DNA of 64,000 nucleotides, from NCBI RefSeq assembly GCF_963676685.1, contig NC_092354.1, forward strand, positions 30,536,193 through 30,600,192, read 5' to 3'. Shown here piece after piece: positions 19,833 through 33,220 of the stretch. The position numbers were made by a program, and so were the translations under genes. The stretch's first letter is position 1. Each line of letters begins with the position of its first letter. The notes beneath the pieces are model-generated. The model did not search any database. It saw nothing but the letters and a program-made list of their open reading frames with translations, and was not told the DNA's origin. This DNA is from Mytilus edulis. Lineage: Eukaryota; Mollusca; Bivalvia; Mytilida; Mytilidae.

Positions 19833-19960
19833 GAATCGTCGCTTCAGTTCAAACGGTGCATTCCGGATTATTCCGGTTTATATTTTTTTTAGAAACGAAC
19901 GTAAAACCTGTTGCTCCGGATGATCCGGGTATGTTCCGGATACCAGAAACGAACCGACCC

Positions 19961-20650
19961 ATTGCTGGTGTAAAATTACGCGTTTGAAATTCGCACAGGT
20001 AGACATAAAATAATTTTGTCGTTCAAAGTTTGAAGGCATACATACATGCACAGTCACGTAAAGTTGATATAACAAATTTGAAACAACAGACTCAATAGTA
20101 AATGTAATAATAATAAATAAAATAATGTGTGGTTCAAAGTATGACGGGATACATACGTACATTTTCACGTCAAATGTATAACATAACTAAAGGCTCTAAA
20201 GAGCCTCTCTAAAGAGCCTGTGTCGCTCACCTTGGCATATGTGAATTAAACAAAGGAAGCAGAGTGTTCATGACAAAATTGTGTTTAGGTGATTGTGATG
20301 TGTTTGTACATCTTCCTTTACTGAACATTCTTGCTGCTTACAATAATCTCAATCTATAATGAACTTGTCCGTGTAGTTTCATGTATGTACTGGTAGATTC
20401 CTCCGTTATTCGGAGCACCCCTCGAGAGCTGCGAGGGTACAGTGGAATCCGTGTACACTCCCTTTCAGGATTAATGGAGATGTGTCACTAACGTATTTAC
20501 AATGTGCAATATTTACAAGGACGCAACCTTGTACAAACAACACAATTCATAAACATTGATAAAGATAATCCAATTAATTTTGTTGATTGGATAATAAACG
20601 GCTTAGTAGTTGTGTAATCAGTGACACGTGCCCTTATTATTTTACAAAAA
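19961..20650 (+). repeat. Right part of occupied block A plus deletion-shortened block B
   Basis: Block A resumes after the Harbinger element. The interspersed repeat and SINE start follow (SINE part 20,382-20,522). At about 20,522 the sequence jumps to the part of block B equivalent to 13,408, so roughly 2.2 kb (SINE middle to end of block B) is missing here. The equivalent in unit 2 is 32,531-33,220. Confidence 0.8.
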
Positions 20651-22872
20651 TTAACAAATTCTACCAAAATTTAATTTTTAGTGGAAGAAGACGTCAAGTC
20701 TTCTGAAGACTTAAGGGGCTGACCATTGGCATTGAGTCTCCGTATGCCGCATTCATTTCGTGTATTACAATTTCAAAACAACTTAGATTCCTGACACCGA
20801 TTTTTACACATGATTAGGCATCTGAATCATTTAATTTGTAAATTATGATTGTAAAACAATCACTATCGTAAATATGACCCTTTTATTTATGTAAATTATC
20901 AGATTTCATCTCATCCACATGAACGTTATTTGTTTACTTGTAACAGGATGTTTTAACTGTAGATATTTGTATTACGCATGCGTGAATTTGGTATCGGGAC
21001 AACTCGCCCTGTTTACAAGTTCGCCCTTGAAGTTACGAATTTGCAATCCTGCAGACAAGAAGATTTTGTTTTTATATAAATAAAAAGGATATATAAAGTG
21101 TTGTCTTTATTCATGGTTTTCCTTTGTCATGTGAATTAGATGCCCTTCGTAACATACATGTGAACCTCCCGTTTAGGAGAAAAAACTCCCGTGTATGAAA
21201 TTTTTCAGACGCCATATTTGATCATTTCTTACTACTGTACGGGTGTAATTGACACCTGGGTTAAATTTTACCTGAACATCAAAGAAGATGTATAATTATA
21301 TGGCTTCACTCGACAGCTTGGGTGTCAAACATACTGGAAATCAACGATGTTTACCTCCGGCTAACTGCCGTTGTGTTATCAAAACGATGTGTATTGGGAA
21401 TATTGAAATACTTTTTTGTTACTTCCCTTTGTTTTATCCTGTTTTCAGTTATTTTGCTTTTAAAAATGTAAATTGTAAAAAGACTATAAATGATTAATAT
21501 TTTAATCAAATAATCATAAAAGGATGTTGATTAAATGAATTTAAATGATTTTGGACAAATAAAAAAATTAAAATTTATAAATTATTTTAGCAATCTAGAC
21601 CTCCTTTCAAGGATTAAATTGAAGTTTATATCATAATTTTGTTTACAACAAAATGTTCTTTTAATTAATTTACGATGTTGCAAATATACATGTGGAGCTT
21701 ATTTCTTTCTTATTTGTCTATACATTTACAAATGATAAGGAGATGAAGACATGAACAAAAATATATACAGATAAGATATATAAATATAATGATTCATTTG
21801 CTAGCAGTGAACAATCATTTGTCAAAAACAAAACAAAACAAAACAAGAAACAGATTCTTCTTATTATTTTATTTTATTCAAATAGAGAGGCAATAATGGA
21901 ACTATAAACATTACAATTTGATGGAAATTTGAAGAAAAAACACAATTTCTACATCATTTGGTTACATTTATGACAAAATTTATGTCGATAAAAAAACATG
22001 ATGTTTTGACCATTCAGTACTTAACCTTTTCCTCCATAATGACGCTTTTTGACGCCACCCCCTTTACTCCATAATGACGCCTTTTGACGCCTGTGTAGTA
22101 CCTCAGTTGAAACACTTTGACTACAAAGTGTCTGCAGTAGACTCAATAAAATTTGTATCCAATATGAAAAGGAATATTCTACTTAAATTTATTTAATGAA
22201 ATATTTGTTTTTTGCAATGCATTTTAATACTTTAAAGCCTATTTTTAGCATTTTATTGAAAAATTCTATTTTGTGTTCATTTTTTACAGTGGGTTGATAT
22301 GATCTTCCAGTTAGGTTACCCTCATTTGGAGTGTTGTTCTCAACCTGTTAAAGGTCCATCTTTGTGCATAATTCAAAATTGGAAATTTCAACAAGCATCT
22401 AATATTCTTAATCTGGAAATAAACCCTGGTCTGCTAGCTTCATGTATATTTTTTCTACCGATTTAATATATAACTAGAATCATGCAAACAGACTTAAGGA
22501 AAAGGCATGTAAGTTCATCATACAAATATGACACTTTTTCTAGACAATCCAGATCTTGCAAAATACGTCGCTAAAAATTGTAACCTTTAAAATTGTTGTG
22601 CAGTAAAAACCCATATGGGAACTTTCAAAAGTTGGCAGGTATGTAACAAGTCTTACTATTGATTTTACCTAATTTTCATAGTCAACTGAACATAGAAAAT
22701 GATTGTACGGATGGGAAATCCATGTACTTATGACCTTTTCTTGTTTGAAGAAAAAAAATACATTTTAACGATAATGGAACAAAGCAGCCTGGGTAAGTGG
22801 GGCTGTTTTTATGGTAATTCAAGTTACCTTTTATTCACCTTCTTCCACTTCAGAGCTATCAGCTCTTTGATT
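20651..22872. other. Array block C, no gene recognised, unit 1
   Basis: About 2.2 kb of AT-rich sequence. Recognisable items are a GGTATCGGG...TTCGCCC element end near 20,992-21,035 and a repeated TGACGCxTTTTGACGCC motif near 22,040-22,100 that I know from other mussel sequence. Short frames such as 21,288-21,497 have no coding character. Unit 2 equivalent: about 33,221-35,443. Confidence 0.5.
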
Positions 22873-23510
22873 ATATAAGCAGCATGTAACGAATATATAC
22901 ATACATCCTGTGTGCAAATACGATGACTATAAAGGGTCCTGAGTGCACTCAGGAGGTCCTGAGCGGTGTTTAGGCGTACCCAAAAAGGCATACATGAAAT
23001 TTAACATGCTCATTTTGCTTTTCTTGTACCACTTAACAAGAAAATGAAGGTTTTCATTGCTCGTGTAAAAATGCGTATTTGATAATCGTACAGGTAGACA
23101 TAAAAAATAATTTTGTCGTTCAATGTATGAAGGCATATATACATGCATCACTATATAACAACAAATGTAACGAAGAAGCACAGAAAGGCATACTAAGTAC
23201 ATCAAATTTAACATACTCATTTTGCTTCTCTTATACAACTTAATTTATCTATATAAAGTCTACACTGAAAGGATAGAAGGTTTTCATTGCTGGTGTAAAA
23301 TTACGCGTTTGAAATTCGCACAGGTAGACATAAAATAATTTTGTCGTTCAAAGTTTGAAGGCATACATACATGCACAGTCACGTAAAGTTGATATAACAA
23401 AGTTGAAACAACAGACTGAACAGTAAATGTAATAATAATAAATAAAATAATGTGTGGTTCAAAGTATGACGGGATACATACGTACATTTTCACGTCAAAT
23501 GTATAACATA
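22873..23510 (+). repeat. Block A, empty Harbinger site 2
   Basis: Start of unit 2. The site GGTTTTCATTGCTGGTG is uninterrupted at about 23,280-23,296. It keeps the 28 bp (TGTGTGGTTCAAAGTATGAC...) that unit 1 lacks near 10,905. Confidence 0.85.
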
Positions 23511-23706
23511 ACTAAAGGCTCTAAAGAGCCTCTCTAAAGAGCCTGTGTCGCTCACCTTGGCATATGTGAATTAAACAAAGGAAGCAGAGTGTTCATGACA
23601 AAATTGTGTTTAGGTGATTGTGATGTGTTTGTACATCTTCCTTTACTGAACATTCTTGCTGCTTACAATTATCTCAATCTATAATGAACTTGTCCGTGTA
23701 GTTTCA

Positions 23707-24202
23707 TGTATGTACTGGTAGATTCTTCCGTTATTCGGAGCACCCCTCGAGAGCTGCGAGGGTACAGTGGAATCCGTGTACACTCCCTTTCAGGATTAAT
23801 GGAGATGTGTCACTAACGTATTTACAATGTGCAATATTTACAAGGACAATCCCCACCCCAACACAAAGGGAGTGCTAGGACACCGGGATATCTGTTATTA
23901 TGGTGGAGGAAGCCGAAGTACTCGGAGAGAACCACCGGGACACTCGGCGGAAACAGACAAACCGAAGTGATATCAGTAGCTGATTGATCTCCAGGTCAAA
24001 GCAGGGGACAACTTTGACCAACCGAGGCCCCCAAAGTACCCATTCTAGTTTAAACTCCGGTCTGGGTACCAGAGATGTATGTGAGAGGGTGAAAATCACC
24101 CTTCTGATGTACTGATATATTTAGCATCCCGAGTCAGACTCGAACTCGGGACCTTCAGTACTGTAGCCATCGGTCTTAACCACTTGACCACGAACTCACA
24201 TA
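23707..24202 (-). mobile_element. tRNA-derived SINE, unit 2 copy
   Basis: Copy of 11,134-11,629 with the same A and B boxes and TTCA flanks. Sequence is essentially identical to unit 1. Confidence 0.75.
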
Positions 24203-24682
24203 TTCAGTGGAAAATGTTAGTAAAAATTTACAAATTTTATGAAAATTGTTTAAAATTGATTATAAAGGACAATAACTTTCTTAGCGGGTCAATTGACCAT
24301 TTTGGTCATTTTGACTTATTTTTTAGTCTTAAATTGCTGTACATTATTGCTGTTTACAGTTTATCTCTATCTTTAATAATATTCAAGATAATAACCCAAA
24401 ACAGCAAAATTTCCTTAAATTACCAATTTAGGGGCAGCAACCTAACAACGAGTTGTCCGATTCATCTAAAAATTTCAGGGCAGATAGATCTTGACCACAT
24501 AAACAATTTTACCCCATGTCAGATTGCTCTAAATGCTTTGGTTTTTTGAGTTATAAGACAAAAACTGCATTTTACCCCTTTGTTCTATTTTTAGCCGTAG
24601 CGGCCATCTTGGTTGGTTTGCCCGGTCTCAAAACACATTTTTTAAACTAGATACATCAATGATGATTGTGGCCAAGTTTGGA

Positions 24683-25117
24683 TTAATTTGGCCCAGTAGT
24701 TTCAGAGGAAAATATTTTTGTAATCATATCCCAATTCCATTCATCATTTATAATATCTTCATTTTGGTTCATTGGTACTCTTGTATCAGAGTCATCTGAT
24801 AAATCTTGATTAATGTTAATGTTAGGAAAACTTGAAGATTCTATAAATTTTTGTCCCAGTCCACAGGTTCTAGCACTTTTGTTTTGGCTAAAATCTTTGC
24901 CTTGGGCTTCGTCATCATTAGCACTTGTTTTGTAATAAGCATTATTTGAAGCTGCATGTAAATCTTTATTCACTGAACGTGAAATACTCATCCACCGTCT
25001 CTTATATTTTTGGCGCCTCTCGTTTTTGTAAATCCATCCCGGAAACAGAAGTTTTAAACAACATGCACTTATGTTAGCTAAAGTTAGTATATCAAAAATA
25101 AAAATCAAACGAATCAA
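24683..25117 (-). pseudogene. Hypothetical protein, unit 2 copy, frameshifted start
   Basis: Same protein as 12,109-12,558, but an extra A in an A-run near 25,098 shifts the first ~13 codons. The remaining frame begins at a different methionine (MIRLIFIFDILTLAN). Units 1 and 3 share the other start, so the shift is probably derived here, or is a homopolymer sequencing error. Confidence 0.4.
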
Positions 25118-26068
25118 ATGTTTCTGTACTCAAACATTAACTTTAGTTTTTTCCCCGTTCATTTTTAAACGTTTTATTTGATATCTGTCAATATTCATCT
25201 TGTCTTTTTATTTAAATGAAACGAATATAAATACGTTAGTAGTTTTTTTTTACAGTTCTGGAGTTAACAAACAGTCAACATGTCTGCTGAAATGAAGTTT
25301 CGTCAACTGAGAGTTTACAGTAGTTAATAAACAATTGAAGATGTGGGTGTATGTGTAAATATATTTAGTTACAAAAGTTCTGGTGGAACTGGGACTAACT
25401 ATATCAATATAAAATTGCAAACCTTGTATGTGTATTTTATTTCCATCACAACCGTTAATGTGAACGTGCTAGTGTGTAAGTGATAACATTGAGAATGGAA
25501 ATTGAGAATGTGTCAAAGAGACAACAACCCGACCATAGAAAAAACAACAGCAAAAGGTCACCAACGGGTCTTCAATGTAGCGAGAAGTGAGCATGTATGT
25601 ACTTAGATTATAGGACAGCACGCACACAGCCAAGATATTAGACTTATTTTAAAATTGTAAATATTGTCATTGTAAATATTGTACATACATGTAATTGTCT
25701 TCTCTTTAACTATGTGTATTGTTTATTGAGAATAAAATTTGATATTAAGTAGATATGTAGAGCGAGAAAAAGAAAAATAGAACTTGTTACAGACTTTATT
25801 ATTTTCTTTATTCATAAACTGCAGAATACAAAATTAAATTTAGCCGACAAAATGAAAAGTAAACTGAAAAAGAACATCGAATTGGTTATCTTATTTTTTT
25901 TCCATAAACATACAATTCATTGTATTGACAGCGCATAATTTAAATTTAACTGCATTAAACAATCTCAACTATTTTAAACGCAACATTGTACAAACAACAC
26001 AATTCATAAACATTGATAAAGATAATCCAATTAATTTTGTTGATTGGATAATAAACGGCTTAGTAGTT
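25118..26068. other. Array block B of unit 2, gene-poor
   Basis: Equivalent to 12,559-13,493: the same TATAAATA and short ATG frame, and a - strand retroelement 3' end at about 25,492-25,595. No additional feature. Confidence 0.5.
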
Positions 26069-26672
26069 GTGTAATCAGTGACACGTGCCCTTATTACTTT
26101 ACAAAAATTAACAGATCTATGTAAGTTCGATTTCAAATTCTACCAAAATTTAATTTTTATATAAGCAGCATGTAACGAATATATACATACATCCTGTGTG
26201 CAAATGCGATGACTATAAAGGGTCCTGAGTGCACTCAGGAGGTCCTGAGCGGTGTTTAGGCGTACCCAAAAAGGCATACATGAAATTTAACATGCTCATT
26301 TTACTTTTCTTGTACCACTTAATTAAGAAAATGAAGGTTTTCATTGCTCGTGTAAAAATGCGCGTTTGATAATCGTACAGGTAGACATAAAAAAGTAATT
26401 TTGTCGTTCAATGTATGAAGGCATATATACATGCATCACTATATAACAACAAATGTAACGAAGAAGCACAGAAAGGCATACTAAGTACATCAAATTTAAC
26501 ATACTCATTTTGCTTCTCTTATACAACTTAATTTATCTATATAAAGTCTACACTGAAAGGATAGAAGGTTTTCATTGGGTCGATTCGTTTCTGACTAATT
26601 CGGTATACACCGACCACGTGGTCGATCTACACCGGACCAACCGTAGAAACGAACGAACCGACTATATACAAT

Positions 26673-28253
26673 ATGGCCGATTGCAGTGCTATTTGTGTGG
26701 CAACTTGTGTTGCCATGGAATTGATGGAATCTTCAGATGATGAGTCAAATTTCCTTTTGGAAAGGTATTTTATTTTTAAGAAATATACTACCTTGAGCTA
26801 ATTTGTTGATTTTTCCTACTATTTGTTTGTATGTGTAAGCATGTGTGTAAAGGGGCGTGACCGGCATGTATACCATCCCCCTTCATTTTTATTGCTATAA
26901 AAATAACATCATTCGGGAATTCGGGATTTGGCCGATTTCTTTTCCTTACTTTTTTCGTGAATTCGAGATTCGGCATTTTTATTTTTTTATGAATTCGCTC
27001 CTGGACAAGTTTACCAGATTACCCTTCATAAAAAAGTGTGGCAGTTTATAAAGCCAGCATTCTCAGAATAAACAATTGTACTAAAAATAATATCAAATAC
27101 ATTTATCAAGCATATCAATTCTTCACTGTTCAACTTAATCGTTTTCCTATTGGATATTTTGAATATTAAATTGTATGTATCAGAAAATATACATCTTTAT
27201 TTTCTTAATTTCAGTGATCGAAAGGATCGTCATAAAACACAGGACTTTTTCGAGTGGACAGTTCCAAGATATTTCCCAGATATGTTCAAGAAATTTTTTA
27301 GGATTTCACCTCAGTCTTTTGAACTTGTATGTCAACTGTTAGGAGCTAATGAACAATTGGCAAAAAGAACATATCGAGGGGGACGACAAGAAATACCATT
27401 GGAGAAAAAAGTAATGATCGTTTTGCGATATTTAGCATCACAAGAAACTATTTTAGGAATAAGCGATCGGTTTAATATAACTGTTTCAACATTTACCAAG
27501 TACAGAGAAAAGGTTGTTAACGCAATAAATGATCTTCTCCCCAGATTTGTTCAGTGGCCTGAAGAATTGGATTCTGTCGCAATAAAGTTTAATGAAATGG
27601 GGACATACGAATTTCAAAACATTATAGGGGCAATCGATGGAAGCCACATTCCGATTGAGCAGCCATTGGAATGTCCCAATTCATACTATAATAGAAAAAA
27701 ATTTCACTCTGTAATTTTACAGGCCGTATGCAAAGACGATCTTAGTTTCGTTAACATTTGTGTAGGTATGCCAGGAAGATGCCATGACGCTAAGGCGTTT
27801 AAGCATTCTCATTTATCTGAAATTGGAGATGAACTCTGCAGGCAAGGACAATATCACATTCTAGGCGATGCGGCTTACGCACTAATGAGGTGGCTTATAA
27901 CACCATTTCGCGACAATGGAAATTTAACAAGAGAGCAATATAATTTCAACAAATTTCTGTCATCCAAAAGACATGTAATTGAAAGAGCATTTGCTTTGTT
28001 AAAAGGACGTTTTCGTCGTTTGAAATACGTTAGCATTAGAGATATCAAGTGTATTTGTAAAATAATTTCAGCCTGCTGTGTTCTCCATAATATCTGCCTA
28101 CAAAGTGATGAAGACATTGCTGAATTTATTGATGCAGAAATTGATGAATTGGACGCAAATTTAGGGGAGAACTTTCCAGTGAATGCAGACAATGGAGAAG
28201 GTATCTTGAAGAGAAACAATCTAACTATCGAATTAAACAGAGTCAACAGCTAA
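26673..28253 (+). CDS. Harbinger DDE transposase, 376 aa, unit 2
   Basis: Exons 26,673-26,764 and 27,215-28,253 with the same intron as unit 1. The protein is identical except for one residue just before the catalytic glutamate: KRHVIERAF here, KRQVIERAF in unit 1. That change is one of three nucleotide differences packed in 21 bases (27,975-27,995) while the rest of the coding exon shows none that I could see. The catalytic D, D and E are all present. Confidence 0.92.
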
Positions 28254-28803
28254 TAAATGACAATAAACATTATTTCAACTTTGAAATGTTATTCAAACAA
28301 ATACACCCATGATTAAAGTACATTATGTAGATTTTATTGGTTTTAGTGGCCTTGAGTTGTTTTGTATGTTTTAGCCGGGATGTTGTCTCTTTGACATATT
28401 CCCCGTTTCCATTCTTATTCAATAAAAATACTGAAGAAGATATGGTATGAGTTCGGATGAATAAGCAAATTTAGGTTACAGTAGGGTCTTAAGCACAAAG
28501 CTTTCAAGTTTGCTCACACTAAACAGCAAGCTATAAAGGCCCAAAATTACCAGTGTTCAAAAATTCAAATAGGAAACCAAAAAAAATATGCAACATATGT
28601 TTGTCTTGATGCTGAAATGCTGGATTCAAGAATTTCATAAAAATCAAATAAAATCATCAGTTTGTGTATATTTAATAATAAGTATATTCTTCAGGTATAC
28701 TCTGTAACAATAAAACAAATAAAACACATATCTGTGTGGAAACAATTAAACATAAAAAAAGTGTCAACAAGAAATGAGATCTGATACAGAGTTACATCTG
28801 GAT

Positions 28804-31800
28804 CTACTTTTTTGCAATGTCTTTCATGACATCTATAAGACTTTTGAAGCATTCCATTTTTTCCGTGTGTCGCCTTTCTGATGCCTCAGCCAATAACTCG
28901 AAACGATCAGTTGTCTTCTTTTTCTTCTTTTCTTTAGCTATTAAGAATAAAATAATCATAGATTTTATAAATATATTTTCAAAATTACATCGATTCCAAT
29001 CATATGGTAATGTACTTATTTCAGTCGTGTAAATTGACTAGTCACAAAAGTGGTTGTTATCATAGAAAGTAAGGATGCTGTTAATATATTTATCATAATT
29101 TTCATAATTTCATATTTTTCTGGTATTATTATTTTTGTTGTTTGAATCAAAACGTCTAAATTTGTGTTGTATAATACATGTAATTCTGATTTTTTTTTGC
29201 TGTATATAATTTAATGTACATGCATGTAGTCCCTACCCTTTAGCATCCATTTTGACATCCTGAATGAAATTTAAACTCGATTTGTTTCGTCATCTTGTCA
29301 CATGTTTGGTATCTTGGCGTAGTGGTTGGAAACCTAGTCAGGTAAGCAACTCTAATAAATCCAAAAGGATTTCCTAAAAAACCTCCCATCTCCCTTTGGT
29401 TTATGCTTTTTACAATGCTATTTCGGCATGAATGACCAGCAATGTTACACGACTGATGTAAAAGATACCCCCTCCAGGAATTCTTAGTGAAAGGCGTCAT
29501 GAGGTCAACTGAAATATACAAATTTCTATATTTTTTTTTTAATTTTTAATCCAATTACAGATGTTTGCCTACATAAAACCTTATTCTAAGTTGTAGCCAG
29601 ACATTTTGAAAGAAGGTGTGTATAATAATTTCATTTCTACAGCATTTTCACATAGGAATTTGACATCTATTCTGTAAGAAGTGTTGTGTGTTATGCCACT
29701 AATATTGGATTACAATTTTGCAAATATAATTTTTAGCTAGCACGTTTTAGTCCAACGTTTGGAAGTCATTGCATGTGTTTAAATGTACCCATAATAGTTT
29801 AGTTTATTTGTTGTAAAGTAAACTGGTAAAAAATAATTATTTTTCAAGAATTCATGTTCTAATTCAAAATACTAAATACATTTTCAAAAGTCATTACATG
29901 ACGTGTTTTAATGTAACCATAATAGTAGGTTTTTTGTTGTAAGGTAAAATGGTAAAAAGTCATTTGTTTTACAGTTTTATTACCTTGAGGTTCAGGACAT
30001 GAAGTAGACACTTTCATTTTTCTCTTGGAAGGCGTTGGGTTACTAGTTTCTTCCTCTTCACTGGAACTTTCAGCTGCAAAACAAGAATAAGATACTTATT
30101 TCCAAGCAATAAGCAGTTCAACGTTTTGAATCATTTTTCAAGAATTCTATTTCGATTTAATTGCTGCATCTTTTTTTTAAAAAGTCATAATACCTATGTT
30201 GGTGCAATTCTAAATATCAATACATATACAAATTAATTTACGACAAAAGATTATAAAATGAATATATTATATTAATTTACCTCTAAATAATCAATACATG
30301 TATATATGAAATACAACCCAACTCTGTGTGAAACTCAAGGTTGATTCTGTATATAAATGATATCATAATAAAAAAAAGTACCTTTTTTAGGCTTACTGGA
30401 ATCCAACAGATATTTTGGTTGTACATCATGTTGGCTTTCAAACACTGTAAATTCTGTTGGGATTTCAATGTTACTCTCGCCACTTGTTTTTAGTTTCTTT
30501 TTCATTCTTTCAAATCTATCCTTCATACTTCTTATTTTGATCCTACACTGCTCTGGAGTAACTTGTATTGAGAGTTTTTCCGCAATCTCTTGGGATATTC
30601 TCACCCATTTATTTTTTATGAAGGATTTACTCTTCTCGTATTTATCATACAAATCAAGCAAAAATTTTTCAGAATCTTTAGACCATGTTGAGCTTGTCGA
30701 TGGTATCTGTTTGGCACTTGTGCTGGCTAGGCTAGTGGCACTTGTGCTGGCTTGGCTAGTGGCACTTGTGCTGGCTTGGCTAGTGGCACTTGTGCTGGCT
30801 TGAGTGCTCATACTAGGCATATCCGTAGCTTGGCTAGATTCCACTCTCAGGATACTAACAGTTACCTGACCATCGACATAATCCCTTTCTTCCAAAAATC
30901 GGGACATAGCCTCTTCATCTGCAAAGTTCAAACACATTTTAAATCATTGAAGTTAATGACGCTAAATATTTTGATGACAACGCTGACCATCTAAAAGTAC
31001 AAAAACCGATAAACAAATAAAATGCAAGCACACTGCAGTCGTATTTCGGACATGTATGTAAGCAAGTGGTATATATTTATTGTATAGCAATATTGATTCC
31101 CCATAAAAAGCAAGGTAAAAATATTCCTATATTGCACAAGTTCTATTTTGCACCTGATGGCTCCAGAGAAAAATTGATGATTTCATCAAGGACAAAAATC
31201 TTATTATAAAATCCATTTGTGGCCACGTTTGTGGCATCATCTTTACAGAACCTAGTAATTACATTATTGGTTTTTAGTGGGGCCACGGTTGCTCATTTAA
31301 AAATATATTCTTAAGGTGTGTATTCGTTTGGTTATTTTGTATATAATAATTTAACCAATTTGTTTCAAGCATCACCAACTTACCTCCGCTTTCTAACTTT
31401 AGCAACGTTACTATGTCTGTTCTTACTATGAATTTTCGGAATATTTCTCCATCTTTGACAACAGAAATGATTGCAGTTTCTCTCCTGGCCGGCAACTTTG
31501 GAAGAACTCTGGAATTCAAAGAAGAGGTTCTTTTTAAAATTTAAATTGTTTAGAGAAGGGCGGATCCACAATTTAATTGCAGTTCTAAGGGGCTGTAAAA
31601 AGAAGAAGAAAATTGAAAAGTCTTTGTGATAATTTGTGTACAAAAACAAGATGTCATGCAATTAAATTACAGTATATGCTTTCCCAATTAAAGGTATGTG
31701 GGTGCAAGTCCACAAATTTATGCTTCAACTCAGCACATGTATGTGTGATCCTCAGCAGGGGCGGATCTAGTCCAAATAATTATGACGTCTTGCAAGGCTT

Positions 31801-32128
31801 TTTTATATTTTTATGTCATAAAAAAGTTATAAAAAAGCCTTGCAAGACGTCATAATTATTTGGTCTAGGGCGGATCCAGCAATTTTCAAAAGGGGGGGGG
31901 TGCTAGTCCTTTAATATATAACCTCTGGAGGCGATATTTTCTATTTACATTATTATTCTAATGATTTCTTTTTACTTATTTTGGTATTTTATATTTTTTT
32001 TACTTTTTGTTGTTTTTATTATCAATGTGCATAAAATAGGGGGTGGGGGTGCTTACCCAGGACAAAGGGGAGAGCAAAACATATGTCCCGATACAAATGC
32101 ATTGATTGGCCAAAATAAAGGGGGTGCT

Positions 32129-32160
<32 letters not shown>

Positions 32161-32402
32161 ATGGATCCACCACTGCTCAGTATGACAGTATGATCATGTT
32201 TGATCATGTTTTAATGCAACATGCACCCAACACAATCAAGATTCTATTGTTAAATATATTTTCGTTCTTTGGTTTTACATGTAATTCAATAAATTTTACT
32301 TCAGATACATGTAAAATGAATTATTTACAAATTATTCCGATTTATTCTTATTTTCTCAGTCAAATTTTCCCACACTTACAACTTTTCCGCCATCTTGGAC
32401 AT
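28804..32402 (-). CDS. Harbinger Myb/SANT-like protein, 302 aa, unit 2
   Basis: Exons on the - strand: 32,402-32,380, 31,508-31,384, 30,918-30,382, 30,073-29,984 and 28,937-28,804, with the same splice signals as unit 1. It is three residues shorter, from one shorter ASTSATSQ-type repeat in exon 3. The Myb/SANT-like domain and basic C-terminus are unchanged. Intron 1 contains the nested MITE. Confidence 0.8.
31756..32175. mobile_element. Nested MITE, unit 2 copy (420 bp)
   Basis: Same element as 19,188-19,605, with CTCAG flanks at 31,751-31,755 and 32,176-32,180. The G tract near 31,892 is shorter and the C tract ending at 32,160 longer than in unit 1; such tracts mutate fast and are also error-prone in sequencing. 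Confidence 0.6.
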
Positions 32403-33220
32403 GAATCGTCGCTTCAGTTCAAACGGTGCATTCCGGATTATTCCGGTTTATATTTTTTTTAGAAACGAACGTAAAACCTGTTGCTCCGGATGATCCGGGT
32501 ATGTTCCGGATACCAGAAACGAACCGACCCATTGCTGGTGTAAAATTACGCGTTTGAAATTCGCACAGGTAGACATAAAATAATTTTGTCGTTCAAAGTT
32601 TGAAGGCATACATACATGCACAGTCACGTAAAGTTGATATAACAAATTTGAAACAACAGACTCAATAGTAAATGTAATAATAATAAATAAAATAATGTGT
32701 GGTTCAAAGTATGACGGGATACATACGTACATTTTCACGTCAAATGTATAACATAACTAAAGGCTCTAAAGAGCCTCTCTAAAGAGCCTGTGTCGCTCAC
32801 CTTGGCATATGTGAATTAAACAAAGGAAGCAGAGTGTTCATGACAAAATTGTGTTTAGGTGATTGTGATGTGTTTGTACATCTTCCTTTACTGAACATTC
32901 TTGCTGCTTACAATAATCTCAATCTATAATGAACTTGTCCGTGTAGTTTCATGTATGTACTGGTAGATTCCTCCGTTATTCGGAGCACCCCTCGAGAGCT
33001 GCGAGGGTACAGTGGAATCCGTGTACACTCCCTTTCAGGATTAATGGAGATGTGTCACTAACGTATTTACAATGTGCAATATTTACAAGGACGCAACCTT
33101 GTACAAACAACACAATTCATAAACATTGATAAAGATAATCCAATTAATTTTGTTGATTGGATAATAAACGGCTTAGTAGTTGTGTAATCAGTGACACGTG
33201 CCCTTATTATTTTACAAAAA

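Larger units (their letters stand above)
14002..19960 (+). mobile_element. Complete PIF/Harbinger transposon, unit 1 copy (5,959 bp)
   Basis: The ends are GGGTCGATTCGTTTCTG and, reverse complemented at the right, GGGTCGGTTCGTTTCTG: 17 bp with one mismatch. The flanking duplication is ATT (13,999-14,001 and 19,961-19,963). Removing the element and one ATT gives exactly the empty site seen at 10,735-10,751. It holds two convergent genes, a DDE transposase (+) and a Myb/SANT-like protein (-), which is the diagnostic pair of the superfamily. Subterminal AGAAACGAAC motifs occur near 14,069 and 19,890, TCCGGA motifs cluster near the right end, and a perfect palindrome CGACCACGTGGTCG sits at 14,036-14,049. 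A younger MITE (19,188-19,605) is nested inside. The TSD is ATT rather than the usual TWA. Confidence 0.95.
26577..32530 (+). mobile_element. Complete PIF/Harbinger transposon, unit 2 copy (5,954 bp)
   Basis: Ends and ATT flanks (26,574-26,576; 32,531-32,533) are identical to unit 1, and both genes are open. Because the host flanks are also duplicated, the copy arose by segmental duplication and not by a second transposition. Length differs by only a few bases: minisatellite (-9), homopolymer tracts and small indels. Confidence 0.95.
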
